Assembly (NCBI GenBank): GCA_034440615.1
Contig: JAOTOM010003948.1
Span: 1 to 64,000, forward strand
Origin: Ashinkailepas kermadecensis
Lineage: Eukaryota > Arthropoda > Thecostraca > Neolepadidae
DNA length: 64,000 nt
Reading direction: 5' to 3'
The notes under the pieces were generated by a model. It ran no database searches, had not been told where the DNA came from, and saw only the letters and a list, made by a program, of their open reading frames with translations. How positions within the stretch are numbered: position 1 is the first letter of the stretch; each line of letters starts with the position of its first letter. Both the position numbers and the translations under genes were made by a program. Shown here in pieces: positions 47,704-58,925 of this stretch.

Positions 47704-49437
47704 TAACAGATTCACAATAGCACAAATTTGCCCACTAGGGCACATTGATCTCATTGTTCACATAGCACCCCTTTTAACCTTTAGATATGGTGCTGTGACA
47801 TAAACCGAGTTAGTTCGTTAGTTAGTTATTTAGGCTTTAGGGCACCTTGACTGGAGTTGATAATTTGTGCCCATAACTTGTATTCTAGTGCTTCATGGCT
47901 GGTGAGAACTACTACCTGGGTGTATACATGGGTTGAAATCCAATCACTGACAAGTAACAGAACAAATTTACAGAATGAACAAGCTTTGAGTTGTTTCCCA
48001 GAATGTCTTTATATGTCAAACGGTCTGCATTACTTCCATAAAACAACTGGCGCTCCCAGTGCAAAGTGCTGGCAAGTGAGTAGTAGGTAATGTACAGTCA
48101 GTGCTTCCAAACTGCTAGGGAAACATGGTCTTTCCTCCCCACACAGAAGATAGAGATGGGTAGCATAGGTGTACCTGATGCACACCTACAGTGTGACCTC
48201 CTCTTGCCTGGGCCTATGCAGGCATGATGCCCATGGTCCTAGATGTGGCTTTATTGCATGATATAAACCCAGTTGAGATAAGCAAATTTTACCTCACACT
48301 TCAGGACCACATGTTAATATTTCCTGGGGGAAATTTCACATCTTTAATTTAAGCCATATACCACATGTGAAGAATAAATATTCACAGACAACTTCCTGAA
48401 TATGGTTAAGATCAAATGCCCATTCATTCCTGCAAGCAAAAGTCAGTTTTTTATAATAAAAAATTTTATGGGCAGGATGCTAAGCTAAGATAGGCTTTAA
48501 AAACAAAAAAACACTAGCTTACATCATATCAAGACCCCAAAGTATTCCAAACAGCCTGACAAGGCTGTTTGCAATAAGCCTCTAAAAATCTATATTTAAA
48601 AGCACTGGGATAGCAAACATCTTCACCAGGGAGATTAATGGTGGGGAATTGTGTTTTGGGAGTGTCAACTGCATTGGTAATTTTTTGCCCAACCAGTGAG
48701 ATTGAATACATGCACCAAATACAAAAAAAAAAATCAGGTAAGAAAGTCAAGAGGATTTTGGCAAGGCTTTTCTACATAAACACATCTTTCACATCAAATC
48801 AATACAAAAAGTACATATGACATGATTGAAGCACAAACAACTCCCACTTCCAATGATGCTATTTCGAACTGCATGGGATACGAAACTAAATTGGACAGCA
48901 GTGGTTGTTTTGCATAGTAAATAAATTTAGCAGCTATCAACTGATACCTAATGTTGATGTGGCACACTGTTTATTTTTCAGGTTTTCTTCAATTGTTATG
49001 GCTTCCTATTTATTTTAACTTTTGAAGTCATATGTGAATTGTCAGTGGATTATCTGCCCACCCACACCAGGTGCCAGTTCCCACGTCAGCTGCACCACAA
49101 CCACCTGACCTGCACAGACAAGATCTCAAGTGCCATGCTTTGCAGTCTGGCATTATGTTAGGTTAGTTTAGGTTGGGTTTTATTTCACTATGCTAGGATA
49201 TTAGTGCAATAGCTTATCCCCAACTGAAAAACATGTCTTTCCTATGGGAATAAACATTACCATCATCTTAATCATATTCAAAAACATGGTCCTACAATAT
49301 GTTTCCTTGTAATGCTGGCTTGATTCTGAAGTCGAAATTTACCGGAAATTCTTCAATTCCAACACCGTCTTTCTGAACAATGACCAGGCCCAGTATATCT
49401 TCAGTACCATGCCTTGCCACCAACATTTTTGGGCTTT

Positions 49438-49729
49438 CTTTACCTTTTGGCCGACACATACTGCCAAGGTGTGATTTGTAAAGAGGTGTACAATGGAGAA
49501 CAGTGACGTCACCGGAGTCAGGGAAGTGACGTCACAGGAGTCGGTGTCGATGTGTTAGGTTAGGTTAGGTTATGCTATGTTGTTATGTTATGTTATGTTA
49601 TGTTAGTGCGTCATCGACACCCGACTCCTGTGACGTCACTTCCCTGAATTATGTGATGTCACTGTTTCCCACTCTACACCTCTTTACAATTAACTAACCT
49701 TGGCAGTATGTGTCGGCCAAAAGGTAAAG
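49438..49729. mobile_element. 292-bp hairpin element with TTAGG-like loop
   Basis: The left arm begins CTTTACCTTTTGGCCGACAC and the right arm ends with its inverse, GTGTCGGCCAAAAGGTAAAG. Both arms contain GTAAAGAGGTGTA and AGTGACGTCACAGGAGTCGG. Arms are about 115 bp with small indels. The loop, 49556-49605, holds TTAGGTTAGGTTAGGTTATG and (GTTAT)n. No ORF is present. Confidence 0.85.
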
Positions 49730-49891
49730 ATTACCCATTTTTGCACACAAGCATTCTGGTGAGGTCACATTTGTAAATATTGCTCCTGAGCCAACATCAC
49801 CATGTGACACCACACATTCACAAATCAGTTCTACAGTGTGCACCACTTCATGCTCTGATATACAACCAGCATATATCAGCCACTACCATTA

Positions 49892-50038
49892 AGGGGTAAG
49901 TTGCCCGTCTCACAATCGAAAGATTGTGCATTTGAGTCTTGCCTGTCGCTACTCTTTGCCTGCGACCAATCAGCGTGAGAGATTGGCGACGCTACATGAC
50001 TCAACAGTCGATGTGCCGTAAAACCAATATCCACCACT
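49892..50038 (+). repeat. tRNA-derived SINE, family 1, 5'-truncated, with 13-bp TSD
   Basis: It begins inside the A box (AGGGGTAAGTTGCCCGTCTC) and ends CCAATATCCACCACT. It is flanked by the perfect 13-bp duplication GCCACTACCATTA at 49879-49891 and 50039-50051. It sits about 100 bp downstream of SOWAH exon 1 inside intron 1, antisense to the gene. Its B box has changed from GGTTCGAGTC to CATTTGAGTC. Confidence 0.9.
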
Positions 50039-50148
50039 GCCACTACCATTACACGCAAATAATATTTGATTAACACTACCATGCTTGAGGCTGGAAGAAA
50101 GGTGCGTCATTTATGTCTCATCTGAATTTTTCCAAATCAACCACTCAC

Positions 50149-50275
50149 CTTTCAATACGGGGTCCGTGAGAAATGGCTTGAAGTGTTTCACAAGTTCATG
50201 ATTCGTAACCCGTCCACCTCTGCTCAAAATGTAATCACGGACAGACTCAGCAGTGAACTCGGTGGGAGGCTCCAT
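50149..50275 (-). CDS. sowah: SOWAH-family protein, exon 1 (N-terminal winged-helix start)
   Basis: This is the first coding exon of a Sosondowah (SOWAH) ankyrin-repeat protein. It encodes 42 residues plus one base of codon 43. The chosen ATG is at 50275-50273, with A at -3 and G at +4 (strong Kozak context). An in-frame upstream ATG at 50341 is possible but encodes nothing family-like. Residues about 8-38 (AESVRDYILSRGGRV, then TNHELVKHFKPFL) match the family's N-terminal winged helix-turn-helix. The exon ends AAAG before a GTGAGT donor. The split codon G|AC (Asp) is completed exactly by exon 2 at 39866. Known for the family: adaptor-like proteins with this N-terminal domain and C-terminal ankyrin repeats; the molecular function is poorly defined. 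The assignment is from recognised motifs, not from a search. Confidence 0.88.
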
Positions 50276-50611
50276 CCTACTCAACAAGTGGTTGATGTCA
50301 CCGACGGTGTTCCTTGTCAACACAGCTCGATGGGTCAACAAATATCGCTATGACCGTGCCCAAGCATACAATAACGTCCAGATATCTTCAGTAATTGTAG
50401 CGCCTCACAAAACCACACAAATCAGCTTCTTCTACCACCATCACAACGACCTCAATGGCAGCGCCCACAACATCACCTGACGAAGGTAAACATTGTTTTC
50501 TTTTCTTTGGAACCCCAACAGCTGTACGATATTGGTACGCAACTACTAAATACAATTAGTGTATTTATTGATGAACTAACTGATGAAAGTGACATACGTT
50601 ACTGATCCAGG

Positions 50612-51890
50612 ACCAGTGGCATACCGAAGGGGGGGGCTAAGGGGCCATCCCCTGTGAGGTTGTAGGGGCACTACCAATCGTGCCGGGGTTCGGAAAAATT
50701 GCGCCAGGTGCCCCAAAAATCCAGCTTCCCGCCCCCAAAAGCGCTCTGGGTCCCCTGAAAATCACATTGGGGGCCAGAAAGTCGAACATGGGGCCCCTGA
50801 AAATGACGCTGGGGCCCCGAAAGTCACACCAAGGCCCCTGAAATCACATTGGGGGCCAAAAACGTCGCGCAGGACCCAGAAAATGACGCTGGGGCCTCAA
50901 AGATAGCACGCGGCCCATAAAAATCACATTGGGGGCACCAAAAAGCCGCGGAAGGGGCCTGAAAACGACGCTGGGGCACAAAAATTCGCACAGGGGCCCA
51001 CCAAGATCGCACCAAGGCCCCTGAAAATCACATTGGGCCCCAAAATCTCATTGCGGCCCCTAAAAATCACATTGGGGGCCCCAAAAAGTCGCACAATAAC
51101 CCAGGAAAATGACGGTTGGGGCCTAAGATATAGCACAGGGCCCATAAAAATCACATTGGGGTTCCGAAAATCGCACTAAGGCCCCTGAAAATCACACTGG
51201 GGCCCGAAGCATAGCACTGGGCCCCTGTAAATCAGATTGGGGTCAAAAAGCCGCGCAGGGGTCCCTGAAAATGACATTGGGGGCCTTAAGATCACACCAA
51301 GGCCCACGAAAATTACATTGGAGGCCCACAAAGTCGTTTCGGGGCCCCTAAAAATGACACTGGGGCTACAAAAAGTAGGAGCGGGGCCCCTGGGAATACC
51401 GCTAGGGCCTGCAAAAAGTAGCGCCGGTTCCTCGAAAATCACTCTGGGGCCTCAAGATGTCAGGTCGAGGCCCCTGACAATCACGCTGTGGGCCTAAGAA
51501 GTCTCGCCGGGGCCCCTGAAAATGACGCTGTGGCCAAAAAAGACTGGCCGGGCCCCTGAATATCACGCTGGGGCCGAATTGATCGGGCTGGGGCCCCTGA
51601 ATATCGCGCTGGGGCCCTCACAATGTCGGACCAGGGCCCCTGAATATTACGCTGGGGCCTCAAAGGTTCACATCTGGGCTCCTGATAATCACGCTGGGGG
51701 CACGACAGGTGACCCGGGCCCCAAAAATATCATCGGCACCACCTAAAAATGAAGCCGAGGCAACGAAAAGACAGTCCGGACATGGAAAGTCACTCTGGGG
51801 TCCCAACAATCGCTCCAAAGGCCCCAAAAACGTTTTGGGCCCCCAAGACGTGTCGTAGCCACCATAGTTCGCGCTAGGGATCCCAACAAG
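50612..51890. mobile_element. TIR element carrying GGGGCC-rich repeats (copy 2, inverted)
   Basis: It begins CCAGTGGCATACCGAAGGGG, matching the reverse-complemented right end of the 42887-44705 copy. About 30 degenerate units of 35-40 bp follow, with CTGAAAATCACATTGGGGCC and AAAAGTCGC. These are the reverse complement of the repeats in the other copies, consistent with opposite orientation. The far terminus was not found. Open frames here are repeat-driven. Confidence 0.55.
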
Positions 51891-51900
51891 GATCTAAAAG

Positions 51901-53000
51901 TGCCCAATATCCGACAGAAAGCTACTCTCCACGAGTGCCATTAGTCTTCGCGGGACGCCTCTAAGGCTAACGAAAATGGCACTACACCCGACAGGAGGCG
52001 CCAGTCCGTTGTCTACAGGCCCCAAGTCAGGAGGTCGATATGTTTTGACAGGAGGCCATATGCTATTGTACGGAGAGCCAGGCGAGGACATGCGTGGAAA
52101 GGCCTTATACGATAGGAGGGGCGAGAGCCGATTTTCATGTGAATTATTTCCAGTTAGCGTCATGGGGTTTATATTTCGATAACAACAAAAAAGCAATATT
52201 TATAGCCAAACTGGCAAAATAATGTGGCCTCTCAACTTTCAGTGGTAACATCAGAGCGCATCCCCAACTGAACAGACTTTATTCCTCAACCAGTTGAAGG
52301 AAGAACTTGCAAGCTTGAATACTTTCATTCGGGCTCAATTTTTCTTAAACGAATTTTATTTGCAAACCAGTGTCTTCTTCAGGTCTACACCCGTGTATAA
52401 ATACAAGTGCATTAGCGGATCCAGACACCCGGTTTCTAGTCGGCATGGGAAATTAAAAATGACTGCCGATTTTTGAAAACTCATAGGATTTAGATATCCT
52501 ATGGCTGAGGTTGAGCATAAAAGAGTGATAAAATGCTTCTATGTTTTGCTTGTGGGAAGTAAAAACTGCTTGTTCCCAAATCGGTCCATTTTCTGGAATG
52601 GGATGATCCAATTGGTCTCCTGGATCCGCTACAGAACATATGAACTATGAAGCCGAGTTTATGCGTCTTCAATTAGTTGTGTTTGCACCTTTTTTGATAT
52701 GACGTACGATATCCATGATGTGCGATATATAATTATTGTACAGGTAAAAACACACATACACACATAAAAAATCCTAGTTTGCTCGTTTTGGTGTGCTTGA
52801 AATCGCCACAAACGAAAATTGCGTCAACGACCACGGAATAACTGCCGTTGGAAGGTCAGCAGCGTCCTATGGAACGGAGAGGATCGGGGACAGCAGTCGT
52901 TTCTGATCTTCTCTTCAACGTCGCTGTGGAGCGCGAAGGTGTCCGGAAGAGGATCCTGGCCTGAGGAGGAGCATCACCGCCGCTGTGAAGCGGGCAGACG
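51901..53000. other. No gene recognised
   Basis: AT-richer DNA without an array, SINE or TIR that could be recognised. The stretch 52819-53000 is GC-rich and open in frame, but only because it runs into the next minisatellite. Confidence 0.35.
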
Positions 53001-53009
53001 CGGGGCGAG

Positions 53010-53490
53010 AAGTCGACCCCGGGGTACTGCCCAGCACCAGCGGTCGGAGTCGACCCCGGGGTACTGCCCAGCGCCAGCGGTCGGAGTCGACCCCGGGGTA
53101 CTGCCCAGCGTCAGCGGTCGGAGTCGACCCCGGGGTACTGCCCAGCGCCAGCGGTCGGAGTCGACCCCGGGGTACTGCCCAGCGCCAGCGGTCGGAGTCG
53201 ACCCCGGGGTACTGCCCAGCGCCAGCGGTCGGAGTCGACCCCGGGGTACTGCCCAGCGCCAGCGGTCGGAGTCGACCCCGGGTACTGCCCAGCGCCAGCG
53301 GTCGGAGTCGACCCCGGGGTACTGCCCAGCGCCAGCGGGGAGTCGACCCCGGGTACTGTCCAGCGCCAGCGGTCGAAGTCGACCCCGGGGTACTGCCCAG
53401 CGCCAGCGGTCGGAGTCGACCCCGGGGTACTGCCCAGCGCCAGCGGTCGGAGTCGACCCCGGGGTACTGCCCAGCGCCAGCGGTCCGTCA
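53010..53490. repeat. 37-bp minisatellite
   Basis: About 13 nearly perfect copies of a unit containing GTCGGAGTCGACCCCGGGGT and ACTGCCCAGCGCCAGCG. Two units carry deletions near 53335. Open frames on both strands are artefacts. Confidence 0.96.
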
Positions 53491-54195
53491 CCGGCTGGCG
53501 TCGACCACTTTGAGTGGCCATCGGCATATTAAATGCTGACATCGTATGTCCATTAGCGGGGTGGACAAAAACCGGCCGGTATTTAATAAACCCCGATAGG
53601 AGGACTTATTCGAGGGTCGCCTCCATAGTTAAATGGCTTGTTATCGTGACTGCGCTGCGTTCGGAACGCACGGACGCCGGGCGTGCAGCCTCCGCGGCGA
53701 CTTGGTATTCGGCCGACAGGCCACTCGCCACGGCCGACTCGGCGCGTCGACGTGGTGCATGTCAAGAGCCGGGTCCGGCACAGATTATGCCGGGCCTGTG
53801 GTGTCTCCCTGTGTGTCGCCGTAGGTTCGGAGGAGTTGGGGCTGTGATGCCGACATGGATGTGGACGTAGATAGCGCGTGGCGTGACGGAATTTGGCGCC
53901 ATGTCACCACGTGTCGGCCGTGATCGCCGACATAATTTGGCGCACGGGCTCCGCGGCTGATCTCGGGACCAACGCCTCGGCATGAGCTGATGCTGAAATT
54001 GAATGTTTTCACTGATTGGGTTTCACTTCAGCCGGATTTGCTTTGGGTGATTCAACTTCTATCTGTCGGATTAAAGTACGACTCTCGAACTGGACGGCTA
54101 TTTCGGTGCCATCGCGATACGAAATGATTTACAAGTTTACAAGCAAGGCGCCAATAGAAAACAGCATTTCTCTCAGAATATGATTTATCTTGTAG

Positions 54196-55200
54196 CCAGT
54201 GGCGTGCCTAGGATTTGCGCCAGGATGGGGTGCAAATGGATTTGGAGGGCCCCACCTACACCCATTTTTTTATAAGTCCCCGGATTTCCATCACTATTTT
54301 TTCAAAGGGGCACATTTTTTATTTTTGTTAATGAAGTAATTAGTGACCGACTTAATTGCCCCATTGAGAGGGATCAATGTACTACCATCGTTTCTGAGTC
54401 ACCTGATTTCAGTCCTTACTCCCCCATCCTGTTGGAAGGTTTTTCTTTAGGCATCCCTTGATAAGTCACCGCACACTGCTGAAATCAAGCCTGTGCAAAT
54501 GACTTTAAAAGGTGATATTTTCTAATGTCAGGCATTCCAGTCAATAACGCCTAGTCACCAAAACGCCAGCGTTAGTGCACGTGTGTACCCGCCTTGCGCA
54601 TTCGGCGCATTCGCCACATTTAGTGCCATTATCCGGTTTCTCCTAGGCCTCCTACATTTGCTAATTAATGCCACATGATGGTTTCTTGCCATATTTGACG
54701 AGTGGAATGCTTCGTATGGGGAATCATATGAAAATTGCATTAATTCAATTCGATGATTGGTTCTCTTTTTCCGACATTGTCTGATGGTTAAGAAATCCGG
54801 TTATCTGCTGAGCTTTGATGCATCTCATCTCTTTGGCTAAATACGCTCCCAGATTGGCCACCGAACCGAGGTCCTGCCTCAGTCTTCTTTTTGGACCCGG
54901 TGCGTCTTTCTTCGTCAACGGATGTGGCTTAGAGCTCTAATCCATTTTTGTTTAGGGCCCCAACACACTTTCGAAACCTCTGCTCGCTTTAGAGTTGTGT
55001 TGCTTTTTTGTGCACCGAGGAATTTTTAGGTACCGGGATCTTTCGAAGATCCCGACGTGTTTATTTAATACCAGTTGTTTTCTTCTTTTTGGGACCATGT
55101 TGCCGTTTGCGGCCCCAGCCTCTTTTTCAGGCCTCGGTAGGTACTCTTTTTTGGGATCCGTTGCGGTTTTCTTCGTCTCCGGATGTGTTTCAGGGCATGT
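54196..55200. mobile_element. TIR element carrying GGGGCC-rich repeats (copy 3, right end missing)
   Basis: The left end, AGTGGCGTGCCTAGGATTTG, and the next 450 bp align with 42887-43370, sharing ACCATCGTTTCTGAGTCACC, CTTGATAAGTCACCGCACAC, CAGTCAATAACGCC and GTGCACGTGTGTACC. A short, very degenerate GGGNCC repeat follows (54880-55190). The right terminus is absent. Confidence 0.65.
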
Positions 55201-55229
55201 TACGCTCTGGCTGATGCGGCACGTCTGAC

Positions 55230-56990
55230 TTGCCGTGGCGCCAGTCTCCGGCCGACAGTACACGTCTGACGCTCTCGCGGCAGATGGTGTGCACAAGTCC
55301 ATCCCGACACGGAAGCGCCGCTCCAGAGACCGCGCATGGCCACTCCGTAAACTGGGCTATCGGCCACGTACACACTGCAATTTGCTACATGACCCGAGTG
55401 TATATACCAGCCGACAGCCGTGTCGAGCGATCTGTTCACAGCTTGTCATCTCACAGTTAGGCCAACCAGTCAGCGGTGGGTGACCGGGAATAACACTGCG
55501 AGGGAAACAGATGTCGGTTGTCATGCCGGCCGGAGCTGCTGGCCGTGATCTATTTGGGCCATCCGTCCTCGGCACGGACACATGTACCTCGACCCTGATG
55601 GGTTCCTGATGAGACGACGTCCGCACACACACACTTCGTACCTTCCCAAGCCTCCATTGACCAATTTACCTACCCCACCCACTGTGCGCAAAGCTAGGAA
55701 TTCCTGTCTGGCTTAGGATCGACAATGTTTCTATTTTAGTCCAAACCATCCATTTTACGTCGTAGGCTTAATATGTCCGTTTAGAGGGAAAGCTGTTTCG
55801 CTTCGAACCAAAAAGCCCCAGTGAACACCGATTTTACTAAGTCGCTCATGTAGTCTGTTGATTTGACATTTACAACAGCTTCTCGTTTAGTAAAGGAAAT
55901 AACTTCATCTACGGTGAGTTTTAAGCGAAACCCTGATTTTTAGAACATTAATAGATAGGGCCTCGGATATTATGCTAACTGCCGAAGAGGATTATCCCGA
56001 GGTGGTGTGACACTCCATCGTAGTCATGTCTCGGTCAGCCTTGTTCTAGCATTACTGGGGGGCCAAGCCGCTTCGGCTATACCACAACTGGGACACCAGC
56101 AAAAGGAACCGCAAAAGGTATTGTTTTTGGAGGTATACCTATAACATGTGCTTCACATTTTGAGATGGCGGCAATTATTTCTCAACTGCGTTATGGGAAA
56201 ACACAATCTGACTTGCTACCTTGGACAACTTTTCTTATCTGAGAACTCGAAAAGAGCAATAAATGATGTATTTTCAAATGGCACTTGAAGCCAAATTTTA
56301 GGCCCAGTGAGTATGTCCCGGCCACATAGTGCACGCGTCCACATACTTCAAGCGGCGTATCCCAAGGGTTTATATCGGCTCCACAGTGCATGGTTCTGCC
56401 TCATCCATATACACGACGGGTCAGTCACATCGCCATACATAATGGGTCCATCCTCAAATCTAACGAGTCTTTCCCATCCTCATTCACGGTGGGTTCGCCT
56501 CAAGCCATACCCCGTGGGTCTGTCCCGGACCCACACTCCACCGATCCTTCCGACCATTTACCACGGTGGGTCACCCACCGTGGTGACCCATCGGAGATGG
56601 AGACTCCGGGTGTCTGAGGAGTCAGGACCCTCCCCAGGTTCGTTCAGAACCGTGCCTTGATGACCCTTGACAAGCTTACTTTGCACAAAAAATCAATATA
56701 AGTGCAATGCATAAATGGTAGGGGACGAGAAACCTCCCAAATCGCTTTCATGACTGCATTTCTGTATTGGCTTCATTTTTTCCTTGGCTGCAATTTTGCC
56801 TGTAGAAATGCAATTCATACCGTTGGATTCCGCTGGAATCTCGAGATCTTCGTTTATAGGTGGGTGTGTCCGAGACGAAGTCAGCCGCCACCGGACCATC
56901 AGGACGGCGGCCATGCCGACGGCCGGCGCGCCTGCTGGCCGCACGTGTAAACAGTGCGGCGGCTGTCGCGTGGCCGGCGTACGGCCCTGT
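55230..56990. other. No gene recognised; contains a 25-bp palindrome
   Basis: Mixed DNA. 56560-56584 is an inverted repeat, ACCACGGTGGGT and ACCCACCGTGGT around a central base. A loose GGGTC-rich pattern surrounds it (56400-56600). No supported ORF. Confidence 0.5.
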
Positions 56991-57017
56991 CGGACGGACG
57001 GCCGGCAGGCAGCCGCT

Positions 57018-57715
57018 GGCCCTGGCCGCAGACCTGTCCACAGACAGCCGCCGCTCCCGGCCACAGACCTGTCCACAGACAGCCGCCGCTCCCGGCCACA
57101 GACCTGTCCACAGACAGCCGCCGCTCCCGGCCGCAGACCTGTCCACAGACAGCCGCCGCTCCCGGCCACAGACCTGTCCACAGACAGCCGCCGCTCCCGG
57201 CCGTCACCTGTCCACAGACAGCCGCCGCTCCCGGTCACAACCTGTCCACAGACAGCCGCCGCTCCCGGCCGTAGACCTGTCCACAGACAGCCGCCGCTCC
57301 CGGCCACAGACCTGTCCACAGACAGCCGCCGCTCCCGGCCACAGACCTGTCCACAGACAGCCGCCGCTCCCGGCCACAGACCTGTCCACAGACAGCCGCC
57401 GCTCCCGGCCACAGACCTGTCCACAGACAGCCGCCGCTCCCGGCCGTAGACCTGTCCACAGACAGCCGCCGCTCCCGGCCACAGACCTGTCCACAGACAG
57501 CCGCCGCTCCCGGCCACAGACCTGTCCACAGACAGCCGCCGCTCCCGGCCACAGACCTGTCCACAGACAGCCGCCGCTCCCGGCCACAGACCTGTCTACA
57601 GACAGCCGCCGCTCCCGGCCGCAGACCTGTCCACAGACAGCCGCCGCTCCCGGCACGTAGACCTGTCCACAGACAGCCGCCGCTCCCGGCCGTAGACCTG
57701 TCCACTGTCCAAACT
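57018..57715. repeat. 35-bp minisatellite
   Basis: About 20 copies of ACAGACCTGTCCACAGACAG plus CCGCCGCTCCCGGCC, highly homogeneous. The long open frames on both strands rotate through frames and are artefacts. Confidence 0.96.
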
Positions 57716-57764
57716 GCACATTCCTGGCGCCGGTTGACACTGTGCGGCGAGTCACGTGTCTGGC

Positions 57765-57960
57765 GGGCCGGTGCAGCTGGTATGGGGCCGGCACGGCTGG
57801 TACGGGGCCGGTACGGCTGGTACGGGGCCGGTACGGCTGGTACGGCAAGTCCAGCTAGTGCGGCCAACCCGGCTAGTGTGGCTTGCACGGCTAGTACGAG
57901 GCCGGTCCGGCGTGTGTGGCTTGCACGGCTGGTGCAGGGCCGGCCTGGCTGGTGGTGTTG
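57765..57960. repeat. 20-bp minisatellite (CGGCTGGTACGGGGCCGGTA)
   Basis: Four regular units of ACGGGGCCGGTACGGCTGGT followed by diverged GGCTAGT-type units. Confidence 0.88.
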
Positions 57961-58131
57961 CGGTACGTTGGCCTGATGGGCTCATCTGTAACCTCTAATA
58001 AATTAGCGGTCGGCCTGGTGGACTCATCTGCAACTCCAAATGAATGAGTTGGTCCGTCGAATGGGCCCATCTGCAGTCCCTAATGAATGATCCGGTCGAC
58101 CGAGATGGTATATATATATATATATATATAC

Positions 58132-58486
58132 ATAGGGTAGGAACAAGGGGGCCGGTGGGGCCACCCCCCACACTTTTCAAAGTGGTAGGGCCAGCAATGG
58201 TAGCTGCCCCCCCACTTTTCCATAATTGAAAATTAATTGCATGGAAAATGATAAACTTTGAACAACCAATGACTCAAAATGTGTATACCTGAAACGACAT
58301 TTTTTCCGAAAACAACCAAATGCGGATATTGTTTACAGTAGCCTTTCTTTCAGCCGTTGATTTTTCCGGAATTATTTGACTTAATACCTAGTGGTTCAAC
58401 AATTTTGTCGGAACGCACGCTACCCCACCCCTGGTAAGGAAAATAATTTGGTCCTCCCCCCCACACACTTTTGAGCGTCCTAGCCC

Positions 58487-58488
<2 letters not shown>
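58132..58488. mobile_element. Small inverted-terminus element inserted in a (TA)n tract
   Basis: The ends ATAGGGTAGGA and (reverse-complemented) ATGGGCTAGGA, plus subterminal CCCCCCACACTTTT on both sides, suggest a TIR element of about 357 bp. (TA)n lies on both sides (58110-58131 and from 58487), consistent with a TA target. No ORF. Confidence 0.5.
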
Positions 58489-58810
<322 letters not shown>

Positions 58811-58845
58811 TACATAAGAAAGCGAGTGGGGAGAAAATGCAAGAT

Positions 58846-58906
<61 letters not shown>

Positions 58907-58925
58907 GGAGAGAGACGGAGAGAGA
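58846..58925. repeat. (GA)n microsatellite
   Basis: About 80 bp of GAGA with two ACGGAGAG interruptions at the right end. Confidence 0.97.

Larger units (their letters stand above)
39867..50148 (-). other. SOWAH intron 1 (10.3 kb), host of many mobile elements
   Basis: Intron between SOWAH exons 1 and 2, bounded by GTGAGT and CAG with phase 1. It contains two TTAA MITEs, a TIR element with GGGGCC repeats, a long foldback element, a 292-bp hairpin element and a SINE, each listed separately. The part next to exon 2 (39867-41328) is CpG-rich and shows no coding block or repeat array. 42179-42886, 44706-45406 and 47704-49437 are AT-rich without a recognisable gene. The last of these holds fragments resembling the foldback arms. 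Confidence 0.8.

Noticed and set aside
49556..49580. Telomere end
   Set aside because: Only three TTAGG copies lie in the loop of an intronic hairpin element. It is an interstitial motif, not a chromosome end.
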